Shown in pieces: positions 11,986 to 25,810 of a DNA stretch of 64,000 bases; the stretch's first letter is position 1, and each line of letters starts with the position of its first letter. A program made the translations under genes and the position numbers. Origin of the DNA: Ypsolopha sequella (lineage: Eukaryota > Arthropoda > Insecta > Lepidoptera > Ypsolophidae); NCBI GenBank assembly GCA_934047225.1, contig OW204000.1:10930001-10994000 (forward strand). The letters are read 5' to 3'. The notes beneath the pieces are model-generated. The model did no database searches and was not told the DNA's origin. It worked only from the letters and a program-made list of their open reading frames with translations.

Positions 11986-14900
11986 ATTTTTTCTGAAATG
12001 TTTTTTTTATTTTCCAATACATAGAGACATATATTTTATATATGTTCCTTTGAAATTTAAATAAATATGTTTTCATTATAGTTTACCTGTTGGTACTGAA
12101 TTACTGAGTATAAGGCATTGCAATAAAAAAATCAATTAAGGATCGACCTGACCGTAGAACATAGACAACGCTAGACTTTCGAGGATTCTTTGGAAGAAAT
12201 TAGATCTCTCCTAATATTGAAAAAAAAAACATACAATTGTTTTGTCGGTCTTTTATTAAGTCAACGTCTTTTGTTATCAACGTCAAGTCAATTACGTACT
12301 TTTGTCTAAAAAAATATATTTCCAGCGTTCCGAAGAAGAACGCGGTTAAGGGATCGACATGATTTTTTTCATGAAATATGAAGTCAAACTACTAATATTC
12401 AATATTTTTTGCCTACAAAATATTTCAGTATTAGCTAAAAATCCTCCAATTTGTTGTTTCGCTGCGTGATTATAAGTATTACGTGTCCAAGACAAATAGG
12501 CCAATGAGCCAACATATAATCGCCTCTATCAAAAGCAAATAAAGTCTTTGCCATTGAATTTATTGGGCTGGACAGGTAATAAAAAAAGTTCCTAGGTAAG
12601 GAGAAAAAAGTGAAAAAATAATTATTTCTGGGTTTGTATTATAAAAATCCGATTTTAACAAACGCATTGTTAAAATTTATTACGTGTTTAGTATTATTTT
12701 TATCAGTTTAATTCAGATCGAGATTAACCCGTCATCTTGGTTATCTAAAAATTTGTTATCAGAGCTGTCATCAAAATACCTAACTAACACATCTAAATAA
12801 GAGAAATAATATATTTAGTTAACTGACAGCTAAAGATACCGAATCAATGTTGGGAAATATCACATGATTATTTACTCAAATATTGAGGTAACCTCTTTGT
12901 CAAAGAAATTCAACAACATCTTTCGTACTTACAGAAAAATCGGACACACAGCCACATGCAACGTATGTGACATTTCTGTTAAATTTTCACCTTTAGGCTG
13001 ACGTAGCAAGAACTATCTTGGTATACCGCGACGACGACGTGTTAGAGACTTTAGGTACCTAAGTAAAAATACCTACTTAATTTTCCTCATTCTTTCAACA
13101 ATCAATTGCGATTTCTAGATAACGTTTCAAGAAAAGAGGTGACTTACTCGTAATGTCATAATTAATTTACATTTTAATAGATGACAGGACAGGATATGTA
13201 TGTGTAATGAACAAAATGAAATGATAATGACTAAATTAACACGTAATCTGTTATTCCTATCCATTCGCCGGATGTTAACATTAGCGATAAACTCAGAATA
13301 TAAATTAGATATTTAAGTATTTTTTCACTTACAGTTTGGCCTTGATTTTGGGTTACATTGTCAAAACCGCGCCTTTTAGTGTCGTCTAAAAATGGTCCTT
13401 GAAAAGTAACCTACGAACGACATTTTTATCTAATACAGACATGTTAAAAGTAAATATTTGCGCAAATGCCAGTAAGTCTATGTGAAAGAAATCCCTTGTT
13501 AGATTATTATATCAGTGATAATTTGTTATCAACACCAAACTAAATTCCAACTAGAAATATCCACTACTTAGGAACATTAATTCTTGTTAGAAAAGCGTCT
13601 CTTAGATCTAAAGAGAGTGTTTATAAGTGGATGAACTCCATATTATTATGGATTTATAAAGTCTATTTGTTTGCAAGACGTAATTGTTTTCCGTTTTTTG
13701 TAACCATACAAATTATAGTTTACAAAACGCTACCTAGGCGTCTGTTTAAATAAATAAATCATCAGGAAACCACGGTTGCAAAAACTTATTACAAAAAACA
13801 CAACGCCTAATCATAAGGCTTGCATTTGTTACCGTTATAATTTCTGTTTTGAAGTCGACGCTTTAAAGTATCACTCGAAGTTGTAAATGTCTAATGAAAG
13901 CCCACGTGTCAGGATTCCCATCGTTACAATCAGTGGTATTGTCAATTTCTAATACCCTGATGCTTGCAGCAGAACTAATTTCCGATAAACTCACACACGC
14001 TCATAACAAGTTACGTACAAGTGCAAATTACGCGATCGTCTGTGTGAGTTAGCGTGAGAAAACTACGGCGGAAATAATTGACGACGTGTGTGTGCACACG
14101 AACACACATGAACTTAGTGTGTAAGCATATGCAGTTTCACAAATACAGAGTAGGATGCGCACGCACACCATCTCAGCCGCCCGCAGCATTCGGGCTAGGC
14201 TCTACAATAGTCACTATGAGCGTCATAATGTAGAAGCGCTTTTCAATTCATTAATGAGACTCCCACAATGTTATTGATCGGAACGATGAATGCTGTTCAT
14301 AAAGATCATCGATGTGTATAATCACCCAACAGTAATCCAACTTGTTGATTTTAGGAGAAAGTTAATCAGTATTCATATTTCAGATGATAGTGAATAATGT
14401 TGCTAAACAAACATTTAAAATTGAGAGACTTAAAATCATAAATGATAGTTAGTCTCGCACAGTGCTGTTTACGCCAAAGCTGAGGTGAAATTTTGATTTT
14501 ATGCAAAAGTGGCTTTCAGTTGTCAGTAAGCATTTAATTAATCATAATGAATTGAAAATGTCTGTCAAAAATTCTAGACAAGCATAACTCTAACATATCA
14601 CGGTAAAATTTGCTTTCAGATTAGCACTGAGAATTTAAATTTATCATTATATCATATGATTACAAAGATAATTTAGTTAAAGAAAAGAAGACTTCAAGTA
14701 ATATGAAAAACGAAGCGCTCGAAGATAAATGTCAGAAGTAGAGTCATCAAAAGCGTGAAGCAGTTGAGAATGCGGAGAGTGCTAAGCAAATAGCACTCAT
14801 AACAAGAAGAGCTCCGTTCGGCAATGCCGAGATGCGGTAAACTACACTCATATTAATAATCACCGGTTATTACAGAGCCCTCATTAAACCGCCGCCCGCT

Positions 14901-17029
14901 TCGGCAGACAAAACCGCAGAACACTGCTAAATAATTACCCTCAGCCAGCTTTCTTCACGAAAACATCGTAAAAGGGTATTAAACACGACCTCTACTAAGT
15001 CTGCCGAAGGAATTACAATAAATAAGGTATTAAGTCGGCGTTGTCAGGCACCGTACCGAAAATGTCAGAAAGCGATTAATGGAAATAAAATTGAACAGAA
15101 TCAGAGTGGACGATTTACTTAATACATTGATAATAAGTGGAGGGAGTTCATGTAAAATGTTGCACGTAATGAAGGTAGTCTCGTTAGACGTGGGAACGTG
15201 GAACCGAGCCAGCTACTACATGAGTAAGGATCCCACCGGACAATGTCCACCGTTAGGGCCTAACTTTAAACCTTCATTAATGGTAATGGTCCTGAACTGG
15301 GATGCTGGGAATGGCTCTTTTTGCTGCCTGCTACGGTAGAAGGCGCGTTATAGTAATAGCCGTGTTCGACATGGCCAAAGCCACGGTTAGATGGGCAGCA
15401 ATAGGTGCAACTCACTACAAGGATCCCATAAGATTCACCATCGATTTCCTTCTAAATGGATCGTTAACATTTATACAGTCTACACAAGAAGCCAATAGGA
15501 ATTACAACTAGGGGTATATTTATTTTATCCTGATACGCTTCCTCAGTATTCCAGTACATTTTGCGAAAAACGTCTTATTAGATACTTACAGCTTCGTGCA
15601 GTTGCGTTATAGCGGCCAATTTGAATACAATTTGGAAAGAGTTACGGCATACTTTGTAGCTTCGCTTTACAACAAATACACTTAATTACTTAACTACGTT
15701 TATTTTCATCTGAAATATAACTTTTTCAGCATTAGTAAATGACGTCATCAAAAGTGAGCAATACCATAACAGAATTTAAATAAGTCTTGGACCGGTGAAA
15801 ATAAAAGATGTGTAAAGAGAAAGCACGTAGCTACAAGTTATTCTCATTTCACAAGATTTTGATGACACATCGTGAATTTGTTAAACTTACCTTGGACGTA
15901 TGCATGTAGTGGTAAATCGTACACATACAACACATACTCGTACATATTAAGTAATTACACTCGTGTGAAACCCGAATCTTGCGACTTGCTGCGAGTTGAT
16001 TAATGAAACTCAATTCCGCTTTCTCTTCTTATTAATTTGCGAAATTTAATTAAAGGCAGAATCAGCGTGAACATAATGATAGAGTTAAAACAAAAACATA
16101 ATACTTAAAAAAGCATTCTAAAAGGATTCTAAAGTAAACAAAGTACTTAATCTAATAATCGAGATTAAGAATGATAATTATTTATTTGCTTTCGAAGATA
16201 ATTGTGTTAGATAGATGCTGACGCTATTGTGGCTCTTTAAACGCTTTTAAAGCAAAGATTTGTGGCCCTCGATTCCGGCTTGTTTGGCTATCAACGATCC
16301 TATTCAGATAGTTTACTGACCATCGATGGCAACATGTTGAGTCTAAAGAGTACGGCTTAGATCATTCTTCGTGGAAATGTAATACCGGTAAAGTGTAACA
16401 CATTATACCGGAATATGAAATGAGGGAATATAATGAACAACCTGCTTCTGACCCTAGACTAGAGGCTCCGACGATTGTGGAGGACGAACATCGCGTGAAC
16501 ACTGCAGGTAACTTGGATCAGGCGCCACTTAGAGGAACCACAAATTTGCGCCTGTAATTATTGCAGACCCTTCTACTATACTTATTTCTATTTTTTCCAG
16601 ACTTAATTGTTGCAACAGATGACTTTTTTGTCGAACCACCACAAAGAGAGCGGGATGGTATCAAACGGAGCGTCGAATTTGGAAATAATTATACATAAAT
16701 AGTCCCTTGAGCGGCCGATTAAGACAATTTCCAGGCCAAATTGCCGCGGACGAGCATAATAGCACACGCGCTCTGCTCCGTCATAAATAAATCTGGATTA
16801 CGTTTATGTACGAGATTAAGATTGATTCGATCTCGATGCTTTCTGCTTTTAATGGCTCCGTGGGATAATCTCTGATGGTGTTAAAATTTAAATCATCATG
16901 GTACCTTTTTGTGCGTGTGATTTGTAAGATAATTACGTTCGACAAATTGCTGGATCGTCATTATAGAGATAACCAAACTATCAGTCGGACGGTCGTAATT
17001 AATGATCGATACATGTGAAATAATTAATT

Positions 17030-17160
17030 AACGGCTACGGCCGCGGCCGTAAGGCGCCTGATCTCGGCACAAAAAACAATGACGTGCGGTTTTGGATGCG
17101 CCGGCGCCGCCACCGACGCCCTGCGCGGCGACATCCGCCGCAGTTTACGTCTATAATTTG
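17030..17160. promoter_or_regulatory. GC-rich island next to clustered TAATTA sites; candidate enhancer
   Basis: GGCTACGGCCGCGGCCGTAA and GCGCCGGCGCCGCC blocks lie beside AATAATTAATTAACGG, a homeodomain-type AT core. High CpG inside AT-rich DNA suggests selective constraint, but conservation cannot be seen from a single sequence. Confidence 0.2.
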
Positions 17161-19336
17161 GAAGACCTCGAATTAGTTGTAATCTTATTATATTTCTCAG
17201 CGATGAGCGTGACGCTGCTTCGACCCCTCACGAGAAATCTGTCATTAGCGTTAATTTGAATGATTGTTGTATTTTCTCTTATTTGTAATCGGCGCCGTCA
17301 CATTTCTTCTTCTTCAATTTGATCCATTAACAAAGTTTGATATATTCTTCTAAAACAAAAGTACTCACCTAGTTTCGAAATCTAAATTGAATGGGATGCA
17401 TTAAGATGTGCTGGTTCCTGCACGCTAACGTCGTCGTCGCCAGATAATTATTATCAGCGACGAATCATAATGCTGGGACAATTACGTGGAGAGCATTAAG
17501 GCGCATCGTTTCTGTCGCATCGCCTAATGTGTCGACTTCGTAATGACTCTGAGATTTGGCCCCACAGAGGTGAGGGGGGTTACATTGGTCACTGTGAAAT
17601 TAGCTTACTTTAACTATTATTTAATGTTATTTAGAGGATGGGAATGGGGTGACTGTTTCAACTGTGGGAATTTGGTCATTTGAATGGAGCGCAAACGACT
17701 CTGACCATTCTAAAGAGTTCTTTCTTTCTATAATTTTGTTTGGCACGGAGATAATTTAGTAGCAATTATTAATAATCGATCCCATAATCAATAAGTGATT
17801 AGACTCTCACGATTTCCCCTATAATGTGGTTCAAATCACCGCGAGTGCTGGCTCTGACGGGATACGTTGTGCAATTAAAAACGAGACCTACAATCAACCG
17901 CCATGTTTGTACTAGCAGACTGTGATAACTAGGCCTCTTACACTGCCTTGTCCTTTTAGCAATAAAGGTTATCATTGCTTGGGCCAGTGGTCATATCATG
18001 GCTCTTCTCGTACACGGACGATGTTAATAGCTCTTCGTAATTACATGCGAGTATCATCACATCGGTGTTTTCTTCTCGGAAGGTTGATCGAATTAAAATT
18101 ACCCTTTTCTGGTAGGTTTTCGATAGACTGGGTCTTTGGGAATTCGGACCGCTGAATATGTCAATACATGATAACATTTTATATTTTAATAATCCATGTC
18201 TGATGTTGCTTTCGTCTGCATTACCTATATTCTTGTAGATACTTTTATGAGTTTACAAAAATCAATACGAAAATTATGAATACTTTCAAAATAAATAAAA
18301 TTTTAATATTTATTTAAATGTAAAATTGAGTAAGGTAAAACTAAGTGGTTAAGGTAAAGCCAGTCATCATCATTGTTGTCTTTATAACCAAGGGCGTGCC
18401 TTGTTAGTTGCAGCGAGATTTTCTCAATGTCCTCAAATCTGATGATCAAATCAAGCACAAGTTTTGTCTCGGCAGCCATCTCAACAAGAACTTGCCACGA
18501 ATCCCCAGTTTCCTCAATGGGGGTATTTAGTGGTCTCTGGTCATCTACACGCGTTCAACACGTCCGAGGTTTTGAGGTTTTACTATGTCTGATTTGTGTT
18601 TGGGTTGTAACGTTGCGAAAGCTGGTGTATAAAGTATCGTTGGATTTTAATAAATATCAAGTAAATAAATAATAAATCTCTGTGACAATTTGATATCGTC
18701 GAATAGCTCCGCAATTCGCGCAACTACAGTCCTCCTTCCCCGCCCTCATATCCGGAAAAAGAATATCTAAATTCAATTACAAAAACGCTTCCCCGCGAGG
18801 TGTGCCGTTGCACCCGCGCCACCCCCGAAAAGGGTGTACGACAACTCAATTCTCCACATTATTAAGATGGCGGAGTGTACTGGGGTGGTTTGGGGAAAAA
18901 TAATGCTAATTTAAAATTATTATTCTGTGTTTGTATGCGCGCGCGCTCTATCTAACCAAAGACGGTATAAAAAATGGACTCAGTATGTAACTTCAAAATA
19001 ATATTCAATTTGTAAAGTACCGTATGATCTTCCATCTTTTATTTGTGGACGGTTTGAGCATTCTCTTTGAACTTTTTACATTTGACACTGGTTTATTGTA
19101 CAGTCTCATTTCCTAGCAAATATTTATTCCATTTATTTTTATCGGTCATTAATTTCTCTAAACAAAAGATTTAAAAAATAAGACTGTTTAAATTAATCTG
19201 GTAGTTCACCCCAACGAGCAAAGATAATTGCTTTATTCTCACGATTTCGAAGAATTTCTTCAAATTTTCTCCAAGCACCATGGCTTTGGGGCCTTTCTTC
19301 AGAAAACTGTGCACTAAGGTGAGGTCTATTGGTGTC

Positions 19337-19390
19337 TAATGCTTGAATCGTGATATATTATATATTAAATATATCACGATACAAGCATTA
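19337..19390. repeat. Short near-perfect palindrome
   Basis: Two 21-bp arms (19337-19357 and 19370-19390) pair with one mismatch around a 12-bp AT-rich loop: TAATGCTTG.ATCGTGATATA and its complement. Likely a tiny foldback element or the scar of one. The arm is too AT-rich and the loop too short for a confident microRNA call. Confidence 0.8.
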
Positions 19391-20670
19391 TAAGCATATA
19401 CAACATTTTAGTAGCTATTACCATATTGTGGTGCTTTTTGATCATGTAGAGGGTAATGTTATGTGCCTATCTAATCTGTCAATTTAGGTATTTGTTACCT
19501 TTTGTTGCGAGCTGTAGATTGCTTATTTGACATCATTAGCGACTTTGATTTTGTGTTTACGTTTATTTACTTTATTGTAAAATATTTTGTCAAAGTTCCA
19601 AGCTTTATTGCTACAGTTAAATGTAATGGAATATCTATTGAATATTTATTTACTTAACTATACTACTTGAACTATACTTAGTTCAAAGACCGTGGTGCAA
19701 AGCATGTGTTTTGATCACTATACAGGACGGCTATTCTGGAATTATTTTTCACTCGCAAAATGTATTGTAATTTAATCGCAAAACACTTATCATGCGATAA
19801 ATAAAACTCAAAATGCGAGTGCGGAAAAAGGTTTTTAATCGAATAAATTATTTTTAAATTATATGAGACATTGGGACATGAGTAAACGAACTTGCACGAG
19901 TGTCCCAATGTCTAATTATGTTCAGTTGCACACAATACTTTATCTACGACCATCAAAAACAATTTCACGAAAAATAAAAAAAAGAACATTTGTCATGATA
20001 TTGTAGTGATACGTCACCATATTGTAACCAAAAAATAAAACAAAAAAAAAAACCTGAAAAACTTGAAAACTATGTACAAAATTTATTTATTTTTCTTATG
20101 GCGACTAGTACTGTGAGATTGGCGGGAAAATCGTAAAATGCACAAAAATACTAAAATCCGTGTTGTTTTGCAAATATTTTGTTTCTACAACTTTCCGTGA
20201 CCGTGATTAGTTACACTCAAAGCACCTAGGTAGTGCCAATATTCCAATTATTTGGAAATTATATCCAAATAATTTCAAAATATTGGAGTATTAATTGTTA
20301 TTTTGAATTATTCCAACATGCCAATTCAATAATATTCAAACAAAAATAAATTAAATAAAAGTTAAGAAAAAACATTCAAATAAGGTTCCCTTCATTTTTA
20401 TAAACCACATCTGCTTACGTGATTAATTCTGCATTTTATCCGCGTATTTGACAAGAAAAGGGTTAAAAACCTTTTTTTTTCATGTTTTTGTAGTTAGGTG
20501 TAAAGTGCTATATCTATAAAATTATAAATATGTAAAAACGCTGGAGATGGTATTTTAGATTAAGGATAAGGATGAGGATGTGTATGCAGAGTTTCAATTT
20601 CCCAAATCGACAGGATCCGACGTATTCGACATTCAAAGATGTCGAATCTCACATTTTCACTAGGATAGTC

Positions 20671-21054
20671 AGCCTTAAGTTGGATGGTCCAAGGCAATCT
20701 TCATACAAACTTGTGGGGACCGATAACGACGACAGAAGTATTATTATTTAATTCTGTTACCTTTCTCCACACGTTCCATCAACTTTACACCCGCGAATAA
20801 TCCGTTTATTTTACAAACAAACTTTTTTAGAATCTAATTTTGTTATTTAAAACTTTTGTAATCCAATGTATGAAAGTTTTAAATTGCAAAATTAGACTGA
20901 CATTTTGTTTTTAAGAAAACCTGAATATTCGCGGGTGTAAAGTTGATGGAACGTGTGCAAAGAGGTAACAGAATTAAATAATAATAATTCTGTCGTCGTT
21001 ATTGTTTCTCACAAGTTCTTTATAAAAACTACTTTGGACCATCCACCTTAAGTC
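20671..21054. mobile_element. 384-bp foldback (MITE-like) element
   Basis: The two halves are reverse complements over most of their length. CCTTAAGTTGGATGGTCC at the left pairs with GGACCATCCACCTTAAG at the right. ACACGTTCCATCAACTTTAC pairs with its complement near 20940, and the arms continue nearly to the centre near 20870. No ORF inside. No clear target duplication could be assigned. Confidence 0.85.
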
Positions 21055-24000
21055 ACAAATGTCGTTTGTTTTACATTTAGTGGCCCAGGTACATTAATGT
21101 TTACATTAAACTTAATTATGAATATAAACAAAATATTCATGTTTTTTTACTTTTAATGTGTGTGTCTATGTATAAAGAATGATTTTGCATAAGTACCGAT
21201 TTTATTTTATTTTGCAATCAGCGGTTCATTATGCAAACAACAACAGAAATCCTTATGGAAATCTTACGAAAATGTTGCGTGTTTAGAAATCTACACATTT
21301 GTGTGAGATTTACTTTCAATTGTAACAAAATCATTCGGCAAAGTTATTCGAACGTTTAGCCTTTGCTTTTTTTTCTTGATGAAATAAAACTAATTATTCA
21401 TAAATAAAACACTTTAAATTGAGAAAATTAAATAGATTTATAATAATTTTAATCACTTTTGCAAATTTATTGCTATTTTTTTATTATAATTTTTACATTT
21501 AAAGTTGAACAAACTCCTTGCTAGTAAAGTTTTAAATTGGACTAGGTATTAGAAACAATAAACAACTATAGAAAAATCGCACTAATGTAAAAATCGTAAA
21601 ACTTACTTTATAAGTAACTAATTAGAAGTTAAATTTTCGAGAAAAATATATTATATAAATAATTTCACACACAGCGCCAGTAGCCACCCTGGTTGTTTAA
21701 ACGGATAAGATATTTTAAATACAAAAAAAATAAAACTATATTACTTACAGTATTTCCGTTGAACTGTAATTTGGAACATCAATGCAATATACGTAGGTAT
21801 AAAATGTCAAAGTTATGCGGGTCCTATCGAAGAACCACCATGCACAGACTGCACTGTGCGATTATTGTATCGACGTAAAATTTTAAAAGGCCACCATATC
21901 ATCAAAAATATATCTCTAAAAATCACTACATACGCAAATTGCTGCATTTAGATACAATTCGAGTATATCGCATAGTTTTGAAAGAGAAATTGCATACCCT
22001 AACCGCGTACTTAGTTTTATGACTTGAAACATCTCTATTATAAGTAACCATAATTTATTTTCTTCATGCAAAATTACAGTATAATAATGAAACCATTGTA
22101 CCATTACAGCAGTAGACGATCGCCTAGTTGTCACTAAGTATGATTTTTACCAACGTTTACCGTGTGCAGAAAGCGTCTCGCAAACAGTTGACGCGATAAT
22201 TTGCCTGTCTTCGTCGCACTCCGTGGCTCTTCCTTGGACCGTATTAAAAAAAAAAACAAAAGTGTCACATGATAAACGATCAGATTCAAATATAGAAACC
22301 AAAGCTTAAATCCGAAGTGTCTGAACGCACCTTAACGAACGCGACAGACTCCGGTTATAATTATAATTAATATTCTCACCGAATTAAGGTGGCCGGGTGG
22401 AATAACAAAAAAAGGTTTCGACGCGAGAATTTAATAACAAACAAATGGGCTACCTGCGAGGTTTTTATAGGCCCAAACAGGTAAGTCATGACGATGAAAG
22501 GAGCTTAAGACCGTCTGTCTTAGACTTTAAACAATATCGTTCAAATTCGTTACGGTTGCACTTTTTTCGAGGATCCTGATCTCATTCATGGGTACATGCG
22601 TGGGCAAACATGAAGAAAAAGTTTTGATGAATGTAAGCTTTTTCTGCATCTGCTACTTGCGCTACTTGATCATAGATGGCGTCACTTGTCTCTCGTTCTC
22701 AGACTACTAAATTATACAAAATAACACATAAAATTAAATTAATAATCAAAATAAGAATCCATAAAAATAACCAGCAAAACCCAATCCTTAAAGATATCAT
22801 GTTACTGTTACCACTGCTTTAAAAATACAACAAAAATCAAAGCTGCATTGGAAACAAGAAACCAGCGATTCGAAATCCCGAACAAAAGAGAGGAACTCTC
22901 TAAACGTGATACCATAATGACAAAACAGAAATATGATTTCGATTAATTGACACGACAGGGATAGCATGATGACCTAAAAGCGTGGGTGCAAAAGGGAAGA
23001 AATATCCAGTTAATAATAAAAATATTTTATTTGTATAGCAGGGCAGAACACCCCCGCTGTGGATTGTTTGGTTGGGACTGCATCCATCATCATTATATTA
23101 ACCGATTTAACACTTTTGAACAGATTCCTTTGACGGTTGGTGGTAGAGGGTGCAACGTTCACTATGTTACACTACCTAACAGTGCAAAATATGTCGATTG
23201 TATCAATGTTACCATTTGTTTTGAATCAACCAATATATTATGGTTTTGCAAGCTTCTCAACTCTATTAAGACTGAAATTGATGGCATTATGAATCTCAGT
23301 TGCGACTTGCGAGTCAACCAACAAAGTGGGTCTAGGTTTAAACCATGTTAGGTCGTTTATTCTACCAGTGAACACATTTTCCATTTTGGTCAGCAAGATA
23401 ATATGTAATGTATTTATTAATTGTATCGAGTATTGCCCGTGATTCCGTTGGTGATTAATACCGATTTAAGCTTATAGTAAGAACCAGAAATGGCTACTTT
23501 GAAAATCTATTCCAAGCGATAACTTTGTTTCTTGATACCACATTGTGATAATTTAAAAACTTAGTCACTTCTGGGACAGTGAAAACCAAATGCGATATCT
23601 ACAACTTAGGAATTGACTTTTACATGAATCGCGAATATACAGACCAATATATCTATATTTTTAAATTATTTATAATCGTATTAGGGGACCCCGTTAAATA
23701 ATTATTTTCCCTTGTACGGTCAAAACCCTACTTACGATTTCATTACAAGTATAAATAAGGATAGGCGTGGAAACTAGGTTCCTCCATGACTCTCAGTTGA
23801 CCGTCTCCTCATCATTCTGTCACTCGAATCCAATTAAATCGAGACCAAATAGAGATCTTTCTGTCTCAGTCTTGATAAATTTTTATTGTGACATTTCAAT
23901 ATGAAATTCTTACAAATAGCCGCGAAAACTCGTTCGGTAGCGTAGTCATGCAAAAAACAGTATAGCCACTTTTGAATACTAGTGGATACGGTTAGTCGCG

Positions 24001-25249
24001 AGCTGATCGTATATGGTGAACCTGCGCTTATATTCATTGCATAATTGAAAACGTTTTTACGTCAATTATTTTCAATATAACATTAATTGACGTGTAACAT
24101 GTTCGCATGGTGATTATAAATATTGAGTTCTACGTGATCAAAGTTTTGGAGTCCACGGCTAAGTATTCATAGAGGGGACAAAACGTCAAATTATCGGCCG
24201 ATCAGACCATTCAGGAAACGCAATTAAATGAAATGATGCATGTCGATATTAAAATAGGTATTGATATGCAAATGGTCATTCATTATAGATGCGGGCACAG
24301 CCCTCGGCCGGGCCCATTCTCACTGTTTGTTCACCAGTTTCGTTCACGGATTTTATTCCGATCGGCTTAAAGAAAAACACATAAAATATAATCCTTTTTC
24401 ATATAATTCTCAAGGCATTTATCGAGTATAAAAAATATCTCTCGCGCTACCAATTAAACTAATTACATTAAAGTTGATGTCACTGAACTAAATTACGGAC
24501 AGCCTTTAAAGGCAGCACATATACACTGCAGTTCTAACTACATCAGTGTGGTCTGCCCTAACCCAATAATTACTGCTGTGATTAGATTTGCGATAAGCCT
24601 CATTCTGCTAATTACTCCCTAAAGCTAAACGAGCCAGTGGACTCGGTTTTTGCCATCGACATAATTTAATAAGCATATTAAACCGACCCTGATGCCATAG
24701 ATACGAGCGCAGGTTTAAACCTTTAGGCGTTTGCTGCTAATATCTTTATAATACAGCTCATGTAGAGAGAATGTGTTTTTTCTTTTCTTCAATAAAATCA
24801 AACAAGTCTTTGGTGTTGTTTCGAATGGCAGGGTCAAAGTGGAATGACCAAGCAGCCGTCTAATGAAAGTTGAATACGTCTGTAACTCGAAACACTGTTA
24901 TAAGCTCATATAAGCGACACACATTCCCATTAGCGTCAATTTAAAACGCAAGCGAATATACGGACTACATTGTCGATGACATTTGCATCTGTCTCTGCTT
25001 TGATTCAGTTTTGCAAATGTATATAAGGAATCAGAAACAAAGCAGATTTTATTAACGATTTCAAAACAGATTTGGGATCAATGATGGAATCATGAAACTA
25101 CAATCAGGTGAACGAAATTGAAGCCAAATGCGTAGAAAAAGAATTAAGTAGTAATAACGCATGTCATTAAGCAACAGAAGTGATTCGACCTCGTCTCAAT
25201 GAATGGCTCCTTAGATTCTTACAGGTTTAATTAGGGGACCACGCAGCGG

Positions 25250-25810
25250 CAGCCGCCCACGCCATCTCAGAGTGTCCGTGTGTGGGCAATCAAATTAGAG
25301 CAGACAATAGAAGCAGCTCGACCGTACCACCCTACGACAAAACGTTTTCTCGCAATCTTCGATCAAGCCGGATTAAGGGCGAGTCGTCGCGTCTCGCACG
25401 TTTTATCTCCGATTGTCCACACTTAACGCGCACTTTACGCCGAGTGCCCCTCGAGAGGAAATTGAAAGCGATCGCTTTCCCCGCTATCTTATCTCTAGTG
25501 TTACACTAATTAATCGATGTACCGCGACCAGGTCGTCGTTAGAGGTAAATAATGCTTGTATTCAACTGGAGGAGGTGATTTATCGGCGGATAGACAAAAG
25601 TGTCGCGGACGGGTGGGCGGCGGACACAATGGTATGGAATGTCGTCGAGTTGAGAGCGGCTGGAAGAGAGCACGAGATACGAGAATGTGTATTAATAACT
25701 TGCTGTCGTACGATTCAATTCTCGATACAATCGAGTGCGAGTGCGAATCTCGCATCACGTCGCGTTCCGTCGTCCTCGCCTCGAGCGTTGCGTCCGCTTC
25801 ACCTGTACTG
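25250..25810. promoter_or_regulatory. GC- and CpG-rich island; candidate regulatory region
   Basis: About 560 bp rich in CG dinucleotides (TCGTCGCGTCTCGCACG, AAAGCGATCGCTTTCCCCGC) in AT-rich surroundings. Overlapping open frames on both strands are explained by the higher GC content. It could be an enhancer or an unrecognised promoter; neither a TATA/Inr pair nor splice donors stand out. Confidence 0.25.

Larger units (their letters stand above)
9300..19330. other. Long non-coding stretch upstream of the first zfh2 coding exon
   Basis: Probably zfh2 intron, since the coding exon begins with an acceptor. No convincing exon found. Contents are a repeat tail (10370-10585), a LINE end (11060-11430), a dispersed repeat (11720-11985), and a GC-rich patch at about 17030-17160. 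The small ORFs at 15079-15511 do not resemble any protein I know. Confidence 0.6.

Noticed and set aside
15079..15511. Two overlapping plus-strand frames
   Set aside because: Neither has a recognisable domain or convincing splice sites, and they overlap in different frames.
19337..19390. microRNA precursor
   Set aside because: The stem is short and AT-rich, the loop is small, and no known mature sequence was recognised.
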